From Prevotella sp. (GTDB taxonomy: Bacteria; Bacteroidota; Bacteroidia; Bacteroidales; Bacteroidaceae): a stretch of DNA of 64,000 bases. The stretch spans positions 1-64,000 of the forward strand of contig JAFVGS010000020.1 in the NCBI GenBank assembly GCA_017474845.1. The letters are read 5' to 3'. This document shows positions 53,307-60,558 of this stretch, in pieces. Every line of letters starts with the position of its first letter. The stretch's first letter is position 1. The position numbers and the translations under genes are program-made. The notes under the pieces are model-generated. The model did not search any database. It was not told where the DNA came from and was given only the letters and a program-made list of their open reading frames with translations.

Positions 53307-53672
53307 CTAAAACACGCAGGCCCAGCCGAATTTCTTAACCAGCTCTTTTAACAGGTTGCGATCCTTTATTGGGATCGTTACTGCAACTGTCTCACGCATG
53401 TCTTCGCGTTTTGCAATATTGGCCTTGTCGAGGTCATACTGCGTCTGCATGTTCATCCAGACATCAGCGGGGATGTCAAGGGCTTTCTCTAAGGCAACGG
53501 CCACATTGAGCGACACGCTGCGTTTGCCATTGATGGTTTCGCTGAGCACAGAGGTCTTGATTCCAGTTTCATCGGCAAGTTGTTTCTGAGTCATTCCACG
53601 CTCTTTCAACTCGTCCTTGATCATCTCGCCAGGATGTGTGGCGACGAATGGGGTAAATTCTTTCTTATTCAT
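53307..53672 (-). CDS. HigA-like XRE-family antitoxin/regulator
   Basis: 121 residues. HPGEMIKDELKERGMTQKQL (about 13-32) is the HigA/VapI-type start, followed by the helix-turn-helix (ADETGIKTSVLSETINGKRS, about 33-52) and DIPADVWMNMQTQYDLDKAN (about 71-90), the normal end of the domain. A short extra C-terminal part (about 95-121) is hydrophobic-rich. HigA normally sits after a HigB RNase gene; none is found within about 250 bp on either side. It is the first gene of a tight three-gene operon. Confidence 0.85.
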   Translation of the reverse strand: MNKKEFTPFVATHPGEMIKDELKERGMTQKQLADETGIKTSVLSETINGKRSVSLNVAVALEKALDIPADVWMNMQTQYDLDKANIAKREDMRETVAVTIPIKDRNLLKELVKKFGWACVF

Positions 53673-53744
53673 AATGCTTCGAAAGTTCCTCTAACGCCGT
53701 ATTTTCAAAATCTATATTCATTATTCTAATATGTATTCACGGCG

Positions 53745-53752
53745 CAAAATTA
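53745..53752 (-). promoter_or_regulatory. -7 element of the HigA-like operon
   Basis: TAATTTTG on the minus strand, about 73 bp before ATG 53672. Confidence 0.45.
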
Positions 53753-53778
53753 ATAAAAATTTCTCAAACAATTATCAT

Positions 53779-53811
53779 TTTTGCGAATTATTTGCAAAAC
53801 TTTTGCGAATT
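53779..53811 (-). promoter_or_regulatory. paired TTCGCAAA sites upstream of the HigA-like gene
   Basis: Direct repeats TTTTGCGAATT at 53779-53789 and 53801-53811 (TTCGCAAA on the gene strand), 22 bp apart. The positions are fitting for autoregulation by the HigA-like protein. The same pair occurs upstream of rseC-rnf (10646-10675). Confidence 0.5.
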
Positions 53812-53918
53812 TGATATTATCGCAACGGATTTAGATACCTGATTCAAACAAATGCGGACAGCCCCTGGCCATCCGCATTTGGGTATGTAACATAAGAACC
53901 GCTGTTATTTTTCTAAGA

Positions 53919-55247
53919 TTACTCTGTCACATTTTCTCCCATAACAGCCTTAACCAACAAATCAAGATCCACACTATTGACTCTGCCATTCTTATTCATA
54001 TCAGCCTTGTCTATATCACATGTCGAAGGTAAATCTTCATCGTTGATATACATGACTAATAAGACAATATCAACAGCATCTACTTTTCCGTCGCAATTCA
54101 CATCACCTAATAAGTAAGGTATCGAGTAATCGATGACAAAACTGCCCACGAACGTCTCACCCCATTGATCAAGAGGATCCTTTGCACGGAAATTGAACGT
54201 ATGAGTACCTTCATCCAAGGAAGATATATCGATGTTGAAGGCATACTCAGAGGAAGAACCCTCACCCGTCACCTTATGGGCGGTATCGTCATTAAGCCAA
54301 TATTCGTAGCTAATCTTACCCGTACTTGATTGTAGATCGGATCTTGCAATATAAAATGCCTGGCGAATAGTGTTGCCCCAGACACCTTTATTGTCAACAG
54401 CCCTATAGTTGAAATAATGCACGCCGCTAGCCAAGTTGCTGACATCGACAGTGAAAGCATGCTCCGTATTAGGAGCTGTAAGTGTCGTACGATTGGAATA
54501 GTCATCATCCAGCCAATACTCGCTCTTAGCGATCTGGGCATTAGCATTCACCTCCGTTTGGGGAATGTAAAACATCTCACGAATAGGACTGCCATACTCT
54601 CCACGCTCATTGACAGCACGGCAGTTAAAGTAGTGAACGCCACTGGCCAGACCTTCAAGGCTGAGCGACAATAGTTGTTCGCCAGCTCCAGCCTGCTTCT
54701 TGACCACAGCGGAGTAATTATCATCAAACCAATATTCATATCCTGTGACGGCTGCAACTGTAGCCTGGCTGAACGACATAGGCACATAGAACATATAGCG
54801 TTCGCTGTTACCTCTTCCGCTTGTTGCGCTGATAGGCGTACAATTGAAGAAATGCACGCCAGCCTTCAATTGGCTGATGTCGAGCGTCAGAGATACATTG
54901 TCATTATCGACACCAGTATTCCTTCGCCCTTCATAGACATCATCCAGCCAATACTCAAGGCTTAGGCTACCCGAGTCATCAACCCTTAGCGACGGGATAT
55001 AGTACATATAGCGGTAGAAGTTTCCCCATGTACCATTATCGGCCTTCGCTCGGAAGTTCAGGAAATGAACGCCAGCCCCAAATGATGCTGTGCTGATGGT
55101 CAGCGAAACATCACTGGCTCCAGCATCAACCACACTACGGGTGGCATAATCGTCGTCTGTCCAATACTCATATTGGCTGATGCTTTGGGCATTCAAGCCA
55201 CAAAACGCTAACAAGAGCAGCAACAGACAAACTATTCCTTTCTTCAT
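53919..55247 (-). CDS. Exported repeat protein with five YEYW modules and a C-terminal dockerin-like pair
   Basis: 442 residues. Signal peptide (ends in CGLNAQSI), then five tandem modules of about 65-75 residues each starting (S/Y)EYWxDDxY and containing GVHxFNxRA and a WG(N/S)..YxP end (starts at about 26, 98, 169, 240, 312). The C-terminus (about 385-440) has GDVNCDGKVDAVDIVLL and DMNKNGRVNSVDLDLL, the two calcium-binding loops of a type I dockerin. The module is not one I can name. The dockerin suggests docking to a cohesin, which is not seen here. It starts 12 bp after the beta-helix gene, in the same operon. Confidence 0.85.
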   Translation of the reverse strand: MKKGIVCLLLLLLAFCGLNAQSISQYEYWTDDDYATRSVVDAGASDVSLTISTASFGAGVHFLNFRAKADNGTWGNFYRYMYYIPSLRVDDSGSLSLEYWLDDVYEGRRNTGVDNDNVSLTLDISQLKAGVHFFNCTPISATSGRGNSERYMFYVPMSFSQATVAAVTGYEYWFDDNYSAVVKKQAGAGEQLLSLSLEGLASGVHYFNCRAVNERGEYGSPIREMFYIPQTEVNANAQIAKSEYWLDDDYSNRTTLTAPNTEHAFTVDVSNLASGVHYFNYRAVDNKGVWGNTIRQAFYIARSDLQSSTGKISYEYWLNDDTAHKVTGEGSSSEYAFNIDISSLDEGTHTFNFRAKDPLDQWGETFVGSFVIDYSIPYLLGDVNCDGKVDAVDIVLLVMYINDEDLPSTCDIDKADMNKNGRVNSVDLDLLVKAVMGENVTE

Positions 55248-55259
55248 AGGCTTTTTGAA

Positions 55260-56189
55260 TTATTGCGGGGAAACGGTCAGTTTAACGTTCAGTTCTTTTT
55301 TCTCCAAATCAAGTTCGAGGCTGCTGCTGGTAACCTTGGGGACAGAAGGCTCAAGGGTAAAAGGAGTATCGCCGCCATAAATTCCAACGACTGTACCATC
55401 CGTGCCGAGATAGCCTTTAGACTGGAGAAACGATGTGTCATATGCGCATTCACAAGAAGAGTCTATCAAATTTGAATTATACATCCAATAACAGTTTTGA
55501 GCTACACTGCTAGATCCTATACTAACATCATATGAATTAAGAATTGAATTTATTAAAACTGAAGAATTAATTGTACTACAATATCGAATAACTGAGTTAA
55601 TGATAGTTGCTGAAAAGTAATTAGGATAAATAGTGCTCAAATTGCAATTAACAAATGTCGTATTTTGAGTTGCTCCAGAATTTGCTCGGACTTGCTGCAA
55701 TTTCGAATTCACAATTGTCATACCCTTTATATATGAGGACAATGTCAATGTATTCGTAATATAACATCTGTCAAGCACTGCCCCATCAATTTGAGCTCCA
55801 ATTGTGAAATTAGCTATCTTACACTTACGAATAATCATATCATCTACTTGAGCACCAACATTTACAGTCCCAGATACAGACAAAGCTTCTAAGACAGGGC
55901 TATTCAATTTGGGCGATCCTGGAATAGAAATATTTACATCGCCGTCAATAATACTTGTTTCACCTGTACCACGAATAGTGATTTTCTTGCTTACGGTAAA
56001 CGGGCCTTTGAAAGTTCCTAATGTCAGGTAAATCACATCTCCGTCTGACGAAGCATTGATTGCTTCTTGAAGACCGTCATAAAGTGTTACTGTGCCATTA
56101 TGATCTAACAGCGCTTTATTAATTGAAATTGCACTTGCAGTCATGCTCATCATGATGATACATACCGCCATCAAAAGATACTTTTTCAT
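55260..56189 (-). CDS. Exported right-handed beta-helix protein
   Basis: 309 residues with a signal peptide ending in SMTASAIS. After LQEAINASSDGDVIYLTLGT (about 40-59) the protein has regular short hydrophobic-polar turns (DDMIIRKCKIANFTIGAQ, GAVLDRCYITNTLTLSS, GMTIVNSKL, TTFVNCNLS) typical of a pectin-lyase-like beta-helix. No catalytic Asp pattern of pectate lyases is obvious. The gene is markedly more AT-rich than its neighbours, suggesting transfer. It precedes the YEYW/dockerin gene and may be exported to the same surface site. No clear promoter was found. Confidence 0.8.
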   Translation of the reverse strand: MKKYLLMAVCIIMMSMTASAISINKALLDHNGTVTLYDGLQEAINASSDGDVIYLTLGTFKGPFTVSKKITIRGTGETSIIDGDVNISIPGSPKLNSPVLEALSVSGTVNVGAQVDDMIIRKCKIANFTIGAQIDGAVLDRCYITNTLTLSSYIKGMTIVNSKLQQVRANSGATQNTTFVNCNLSTIYPNYFSATIINSVIRYCSTINSSVLINSILNSYDVSIGSSSVAQNCYWMYNSNLIDSSCECAYDTSFLQSKGYLGTDGTVVGIYGGDTPFTLEPSVPKVTSSSLELDLEKKELNVKLTVSPQ

Positions 56190-56261
56190 AAGATTTAAAA
56201 TGTTTAGTTATTATTCTTTTAAAATTTTAATCATTATTTTGAGTTATTCTGTTTGGATAGA

Positions 56262-56480
56262 AACAAAAAGAAAACGTGAGCAATTTACTCGCTTACGTTC
56301 TCAAGGTATCGGCAAACACCCAAACTACTTAACGAATAATGCCCACGCCCTCGGGCGTGAATCATCAACTTTCATCTTGTAGTTCTTATGAAATTTTGCC
56401 GATTTCTGAGAACAAGATTCAGCGGACGCTTCAACGTATATTTCTTTTCTTTGTCTTTGCTATGTCACCATAAGCGATTT
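56262..56480 (-). ncRNA. Structured RNA-like element (candidate ncRNA)
   Basis: On the minus strand a closing stem (GTTCTCAGAAATCGGCAAA with TTTGCCGATACCTTGAGAAC, about 56393-56413 and 56297-56317, two bulges), an inner AACTAC/GTAGTT stem, and a tip hairpin CACGCCC-GA-GGGCGTG (56344-56359) nest in one long rod. Then comes CGTAAGC...GCTCACG (about 56274-56297) followed by TTTTCTTTTTG, like a terminator. The rod form with an inner open region is like 6S RNA or the Bacteroidales-1 RNA, but I cannot identify it. I recall translations of this sequence being annotated as small ORFs in other Bacteroidales, so it is conserved or repeated. The rest of 56190-56490 has no gene. Confidence 0.5.
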
Positions 56481-56490
56481 GTTTTTAGAG

Positions 56491-56658
56491 TTACACATTA
56501 TTTGTAGAAAGATACGGTGTACGTAGATGTTCCTGAAGGACGGCTTCATTCTTCTCGTCGTCCCACTCGCCAGACTCCCAGAGTTTGTCTACTTCCTCAT
56601 CAACCCGGCGGGCATAATACTCGCAGATGACGCGACGAAGTTCAGTTTCGTTTACCAT
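56491..56658 (-). CDS. Conserved small protein (55 aa)
   Basis: 55 residues starting MVNETELRRVICEYYARRVD and ending in EHLRTPYLSTNNV. A small acidic helical protein; similar short Bacteroidetes proteins with an EHMRTPY-type end are known to me but have no function. The start is fixed by a full promoter at 56678-56709, which leaves a 15-nt leader before ATG 56658; the longer frame from 56712 would start upstream of the promoter. Confidence 0.7.
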   Translation of the reverse strand: MVNETELRRVICEYYARRVDEEVDKLWESGEWDDEKNEAVLQEHLRTPYLSTNNV

Positions 56659-56677
56659 ATCATTACAATTCACGGGG

Positions 56678-56709
56678 CAAAGATAGGAAATATTTCTGAG
56701 ACTTGCAAA
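56678..56709 (-). promoter_or_regulatory. Promoter of the 55-residue gene
   Basis: On the minus strand, -33 TTTG (56709-56706), 20-bp spacer, -7 TATCTTTG (56685-56678). Confidence 0.75.
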
Positions 56710-56772
56710 CATTTGGGGAAGTTTTTTAGGGTAGGGGGATTTGGGGAGAAAATGGAGTAGGGGTTTGACAAA

Positions 56773-57000
56773 TCTTACAGTTCTGACAGTTGACAGTTTT
56801 ATATTTGCACCCTCATGGTGCTGGGTGGGATTCGGAAGTGTTAAGAATTTTATTAAATTTAATTAAATTATATAATAATTAATATTATAAATAAGTATAA
56901 TAATACCTATATAATTATACTCATATAGCATCCGAAATGAGGTTTCTGACCGGTAGTAAGGCGCTGAAATAAAACTGTCAACTGTCAGAACTGTAAGAAA
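56773..57000. mobile_element. MITE-like element with 30-bp perfect terminal inverted repeats
   Basis: Arms 56773-56802 and 56971-57000 are exact inverted copies of 30 bp (starting TCTTACAGTTCTGACAG). The 168-bp interior is very AT-rich, codes for nothing, and starts with a -7-like TATATTTG (56800-56807). No clear target-site duplication was found. The arm shares CTGTCAACTGTCAG with the end of the primase-like gene (49249-49266). Could also be a long hairpin RNA or an origin-like element. Confidence 0.6.
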
Positions 57001-57088
57001 CTGAATGGAGGCTGTGGAAAGACTATTCAATTTGTATTTGAAATTGTTTGACAATATTCAAATAGCAAAATCAAGCCGAATTATACAA

Positions 57089-57176
57089 TAGTCCAAACTC
57101 AGAGTTTAGATAGTCCAAACTGGGAGTTTAAATACTGCAAAGTCGGAGTTTAAAGTAAGCAAACTCAAAGGCCTGA
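57089..57176. repeat. 22-bp tandem repeat array with palindromic core
   Basis: Units at 57089-57110, 57111-57132, 57133-57154 and a degenerate 57155-57176. The core of the first two is AAACTC(A)GAGTTT / AAACTG(G)GAGTTT, nearly palindromic. The 22-bp period puts each core on the same face of the helix, as in operator or iteron arrays. Confidence 0.75.
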
Positions 57177-57597
57177 TTTTAGGGCGTTTTAGGGCAGTTA
57201 CAGAGAACTTTTGGTTTTAAGAAAACTTTTGACATATTGATTTGTTGCTTAGATCTTTGTATGTTATGACGCGTTAGAATTTTCATACGCGGTTTTTAGA
57301 ATTTTAAATTCGTTTCTCAACGCTGTCGAATTGCAAATTCGCCAGAACGGCTTTTTCGTCGTAATTTGAGGATCAAAAATGAATCTTTTGGATTAGCCTC
57401 AGGACAATAATCTGTGATATCTGTACCTCCCGTGGCTTGAGTATTCAATTTTATTAGAATCAGCATTATGATAAATAAAAGAAATCGGAGTCTCACCTAC
57501 TTTTTAATAAATAGTCACACCTGTGAGCCTGTGGCCGCTTTTCGTTAAAGTTTGTAGATTATTCCAAAGAACTGCTACGAATGTGTGGAATTATTCG

Positions 57598-57605
57598 TAT
57601 CTTTG
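57598..57605 (+). promoter_or_regulatory. -7 element of the nucleoside hydrolase gene
   Basis: TATCTTTG, 24 bp before ATG 57630; no clear -33. Confidence 0.5.
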
Positions 57606-57629
57606 TCGGCAATTACAGTTTAAACGACT

Positions 57630-58682
57630 ATGAGAAGAATCATAAACTGGGTGTTTTTCTTCACCCTCGTCTGCAGTAATATGGTGCTGACTTCATGCTC
57701 GAACAGGGATGAGGCTGTGGCACCGGACAAAACGTACACGGGCGTACCGCTTGTCATTCTCGATGCTGACATCGGTTCATCGACAGACGACCTCTTCGCG
57801 CTGGAGATGCTCTATCGCTATGACGAACAGCGGTTGTGCCGGCTGCTGGGCGTGGTGGTGGACCGCGAGGGCGAAGCGAATGCTGATTTTACCGATGTGA
57901 TGAACACGTATTTCGGTCATCCCTATGTTCCTATCGGTCTGGTGAAGGATGGCATCAAGAATCCGAAGGTGTGGATAGACTATGCAAAGGTGGCCTATAT
58001 GACGGAGGCGGATGGCACCACTCCGATGTTCCCGCGTACCATCGACCGACACGAGAGTATCCCCGACGGCTGTAAGCTCTATCGCCAGCTGCTTGCTCAG
58101 CAGCCCGACCACTCGGTGAGCATCGTGACAACTGGCTTCGTCACGTGCCTGGCACAACTGCTGCAATCGGGTGCTGATGAATATTCCGTTCTCAACGGTG
58201 TGGAACTTGTTCGTCGGAAAGTGAAATGCATCTACATGCAGGGCGGTGTCTTCGATAAAGCCGAAGAGCCCGACTACAACTTTCTTCAGGGCATCACGTT
58301 CGCTCAAACTTTCTTCGACTTATGGCCGAAGGATGTGGACATGGTCTTTTCACCTATGGAGGTGGGGCAAACCGTGGAATACACCCCCGAGCAGGTCATC
58401 GCCGACGTGTCGTGGACTGACCGCCACCCCATCAAGCAGGTGTATATGACATGTGACTGCAATACGGGACAACGGATGTGGGACCCCATGTGTGTCATTC
58501 AGGCTATAGAGGGTGATTCGCTCTTCACCCTCAGCGAACGCTTCACCATCAACATTACACCGGAGGCCTACACCGTCTTTACCCCCACTCCCGCAGGAAA
58601 CGCGCGCTACCAGAAGCCTGGCGATGCCCAGTGGGCCGCCATGATGCTGGAGAAAATCAGAACGATGAACAAAATGAAATAG
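57630..58682 (+). CDS. Nucleoside hydrolase-family lipoprotein
   Basis: 350 residues with a lipoprotein signal ending in LTSCSNRD. The mature protein starts with VILDADIGSSTDDLFAL (about 42-58), the Asp-rich calcium and ribose-binding motif of inosine-uridine nucleoside hydrolases. Later SIVTTGFVTCLAQLLQ (about 164-179) and IYMQGGVFDKAEEPDYNFLQ (about 202-221) follow the family, where N and H residues bind substrate. It would split nucleosides to base and ribose, in the periplasm or at the surface. Single gene with a terminator after it. Confidence 0.87.
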   Translation: MRRIINWVFFFTLVCSNMVLTSCSNRDEAVAPDKTYTGVPLVILDADIGSSTDDLFALEMLYRYDEQRLCRLLGVVVDREGEANADFTDVMNTYFGHPYVPIGLVKDGIKNPKVWIDYAKVAYMTEADGTTPMFPRTIDRHESIPDGCKLYRQLLAQQPDHSVSIVTTGFVTCLAQLLQSGADEYSVLNGVELVRRKVKCIYMQGGVFDKAEEPDYNFLQGITFAQTFFDLWPKDVDMVFSPMEVGQTVEYTPEQVIADVSWTDRHPIKQVYMTCDCNTGQRMWDPMCVIQAIEGDSLFTLSERFTINITPEAYTVFTPTPAGNARYQKPGDAQWAAMMLEKIRTMNKMK

Positions 58683-58707
58683 AGGGCGTGCCAATTGGTA
58701 AAAACAG

Positions 58708-58750
58708 AAAACCTCCGTGGAATTTGGGACTCCACAGAGGCTTTTGTTTG
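58708..58750. terminator. Terminator between nucleoside hydrolase and DUF3127 genes
   Basis: CCTCCGTGGA pairs with TCCACAGAGG (one mismatch) around a 9-base loop, with A-rich and T-rich flanks, so it could work for both convergent genes. Confidence 0.75.
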
Positions 58751-58786
58751 ATTGTTGTGTTTGTTTGGCCACCCAACGGGCACCTT

Positions 58787-59215
58787 TTAGAAAGGCAGGT
58801 CGTCTGCTGATCCTTCAGCCGAGGGCTCCTGAGCTGGCGGGAACGGCGCTGTGGCTCCATCTGCCGGTGGGAACGGCGTAGCCTGAGCCATGCCTGGAGC
58901 TGCCATCGGAGCACCTGCCATCGGAGCACCAGCGACGGGCTGCTGACCACGGATGACGTTGTAAGCGCGGATGTCGTTGAACCAACGGCCATTGAATTCG
59001 TGGGCGTCGATGTCGAACTGAACGGTCAGATCCTCACCCTGCTGGATGTTGAACTGCTTGATACGGTCTTCGCCGAAGATGCGGAAAAGACATTTACGGG
59101 GATACTGTCCAGGCACTTCGATGACGTAGTCCTGAGACATCCAGTTGTTTCCTGTACGAGCCGAAACACCACTCTGGGCCGGCATGACTGCGATAATTCT
59201 TCCTGTTAATTCCAT
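58787..59215 (-). CDS. DUF3127 protein with SSB-like C-terminal tip
   Basis: 142 residues. The first 90 (MELTGRIIAVMPAQSGVSAR, RKCLFRIFGEDRI, VQFDIDAHEFNGRWFNDIRA) form an OB-like DUF3127 domain. The linker is Pro/Ala/Met-rich (AGAPMAGAPMAAPGMAQ) and the end is SADDLPF, close to the DDIPF tip by which single-stranded DNA-binding protein recruits repair partners. It diverges from dnaN. DUF3127 proteins are thought to bind DNA; SSB-like function is inferred. Confidence 0.82.
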   Translation of the reverse strand: MELTGRIIAVMPAQSGVSARTGNNWMSQDYVIEVPGQYPRKCLFRIFGEDRIKQFNIQQGEDLTVQFDIDAHEFNGRWFNDIRAYNVIRGQQPVAGAPMAGAPMAAPGMAQATPFPPADGATAPFPPAQEPSAEGSADDLPF

Positions 59216-59306
59216 TGCTAAATTTGTTTTTATTTGTTGATTTTCTTGTTTTCAGCGTGCGAAATTACTAAAAATAGTTTGAATTCGGAAAATTTCTCGC
59301 CTTTTT

Positions 59307-59338
59307 TTTGCGGAATACAACGTTTTTTTGTAATTTTG
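59307..59338 (+). promoter_or_regulatory. Promoter of dnaN
   Basis: -33 TTTG at 59307-59310, 20-bp spacer, -7 TAATTTTG at 59331-59338; ATG at 59386. Confidence 0.75.
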
Positions 59339-59385
59339 TCCCAATTATTAAAAAGGTAACAAATAACAAGAAAACTATAACAGCT

Positions 59386-60510
59386 ATGAGATTTACAGTA
59401 TCAAGCAGCGCATTGAGTGGAAAACTCTCTGCCCTCTCAAGAGTGATTAACAGTAAGAATGCCTTGCCCATCCTTGGCGATTTCGTGTTTGAGATCAAAG
59501 ACAACGTGCTTTATCTGACGGCCTCAGACTCGGAAAACATGATGAAGACGCAGCTGGAACTGACGGAGAGCGACGGCTACTGCCGCTTTGCCATCGGCAA
59601 CCACGACCTGCTGGAGGCCGTGAAAGGCTTCTCGGAGCAGCCCATCACGTTCGACGTGGACCAGGAGAAGAATATCGTGAAGATCTCGTATCAGAACGGT
59701 CTGTTCTCCCTGCCCATCGAGAATGCCGACGAGTTCCCGATTGCCCAGCCCGTCAGCGACTTCGCCACATCGATCGTTATGCCCAACCTCATACTGGCAG
59801 AGAACATCAACCGCTCCGTCTTCGCTACGGCACAGGACGAACTGCGCCCCGTGATGAACGGTATATACTTCGACCTGACGGCCGACGGACTGGCTGTGGT
59901 GGCCAGCGACGGCCATAAGCTGGTGCGCAACAAGGTGTTTTCAATTAGGAGCGAGCAGCCCGCTGCCTTCATCCTGCCGAAAAAGCCGGCCAACCTGCTG
60001 CGCAACCTGCTGGGTAAGGACGGTGGCGACGTCATCATCCGCTTCGACGAGCGCAATGCTGAGATCAACTACGGCGACGGTATCCTCCAGTGCCGACTCA
60101 TCGAGGGCCGCTACCCCAACTATAACAGCGTGATTCCGCAGAACAACCCCAATGAGCTGCGCGTGGACCGTCTCGGACTGCTGGCAGCCCTGCGCCGTGT
60201 GCAGCCCTTCGCCAACGACTCGAGCAACCTGATCCGCTTCCACGTGGAGGGTTCTACCCTTCAGCTGGATGCCGAGGACTACGACTTCTCGAAGACCGCC
60301 ACGGAGCGTATGACGTGCGAATACAACGGCCAGCCGATGTCGATCGGTTTCAAGGGCTCGTCGTTCATCGAGGTGCTGAGCAACTTCGACTGTCCGGAGG
60401 TGGTCATCCAGCTGGCCGATCCCAGCCGCGCCGGACTGGTGCTGCCCTCAGAGCAGCCTGAGAACCAGGATGTGCTCATGCTGATGATGCCAATGCTGAT
60501 CAATGATTAG
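59386..60510 (+). CDS. dnaN: DNA polymerase III sliding clamp (beta subunit)
   Basis: 374 residues from ATG 59386 (the longer frame from 59308 would start before the promoter). Three clamp domains: MRFTVSSSALSGKLSALSRV at the start, then ELRPVMNGIYFDL (about 166-178) in domain 2 and QPMSIGFKGSSFIEVLSNFD (about 315-334) in domain 3. The end VLMLMMPMLIND has the usual MPM..L motif. Together with the exonuclease and recN this is a replication/repair block. Confidence 0.95.
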   Translation: MRFTVSSSALSGKLSALSRVINSKNALPILGDFVFEIKDNVLYLTASDSENMMKTQLELTESDGYCRFAIGNHDLLEAVKGFSEQPITFDVDQEKNIVKISYQNGLFSLPIENADEFPIAQPVSDFATSIVMPNLILAENINRSVFATAQDELRPVMNGIYFDLTADGLAVVASDGHKLVRNKVFSIRSEQPAAFILPKKPANLLRNLLGKDGGDVIIRFDERNAEINYGDGILQCRLIEGRYPNYNSVIPQNNPNELRVDRLGLLAALRRVQPFANDSSNLIRFHVEGSTLQLDAEDYDFSKTATERMTCEYNGQPMSIGFKGSSFIEVLSNFDCPEVVIQLADPSRAGLVLPSEQPENQDVLMLMMPMLIND

Positions 60511-60558
60511 GAAGTTAAAGAAGTTAAAGAAGTTAAAGAAGTTAGAGGAAGTTAAAGA
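60510..60558. repeat. AAGTTAAAGA tandem repeat
   Basis: About five copies of a 10-bp unit AAGTTAAAGA lie between dnaN and the exonuclease gene. The same unit builds the inverted repeat at 40359-40497. Confidence 0.8.

Larger units (their letters stand above)
56713..57629. other. AT-rich non-coding region with repeat elements
   Basis: No gene is supported. It holds the 30-bp inverted-repeat element (56773-57000), the 22-bp array (57089-57176) and the -7 of the next gene (57598-57605). The rest (about 57180-57590) is AT-rich with no clear structure apart from small repeats such as TTTAGAATTTT. Confidence 0.6.

Noticed and set aside
53307..53672. A complete HigBA toxin-antitoxin pair
   Set aside because: No HigB-like frame is present on either side of the HigA-like gene.
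56341..56360. CACGCCC-TC-GGGCGTG hairpin as the right end of an IS200/IS605 element
   Set aside because: No transposase or TnpB remnant lies nearby and the hairpin is the tip of a larger nested structure, so an RNA is more likely.
57089..57176. The 22-bp array as a CRISPR
   Set aside because: The units are tandem without unique spacers, are too short, and there are no cas genes.
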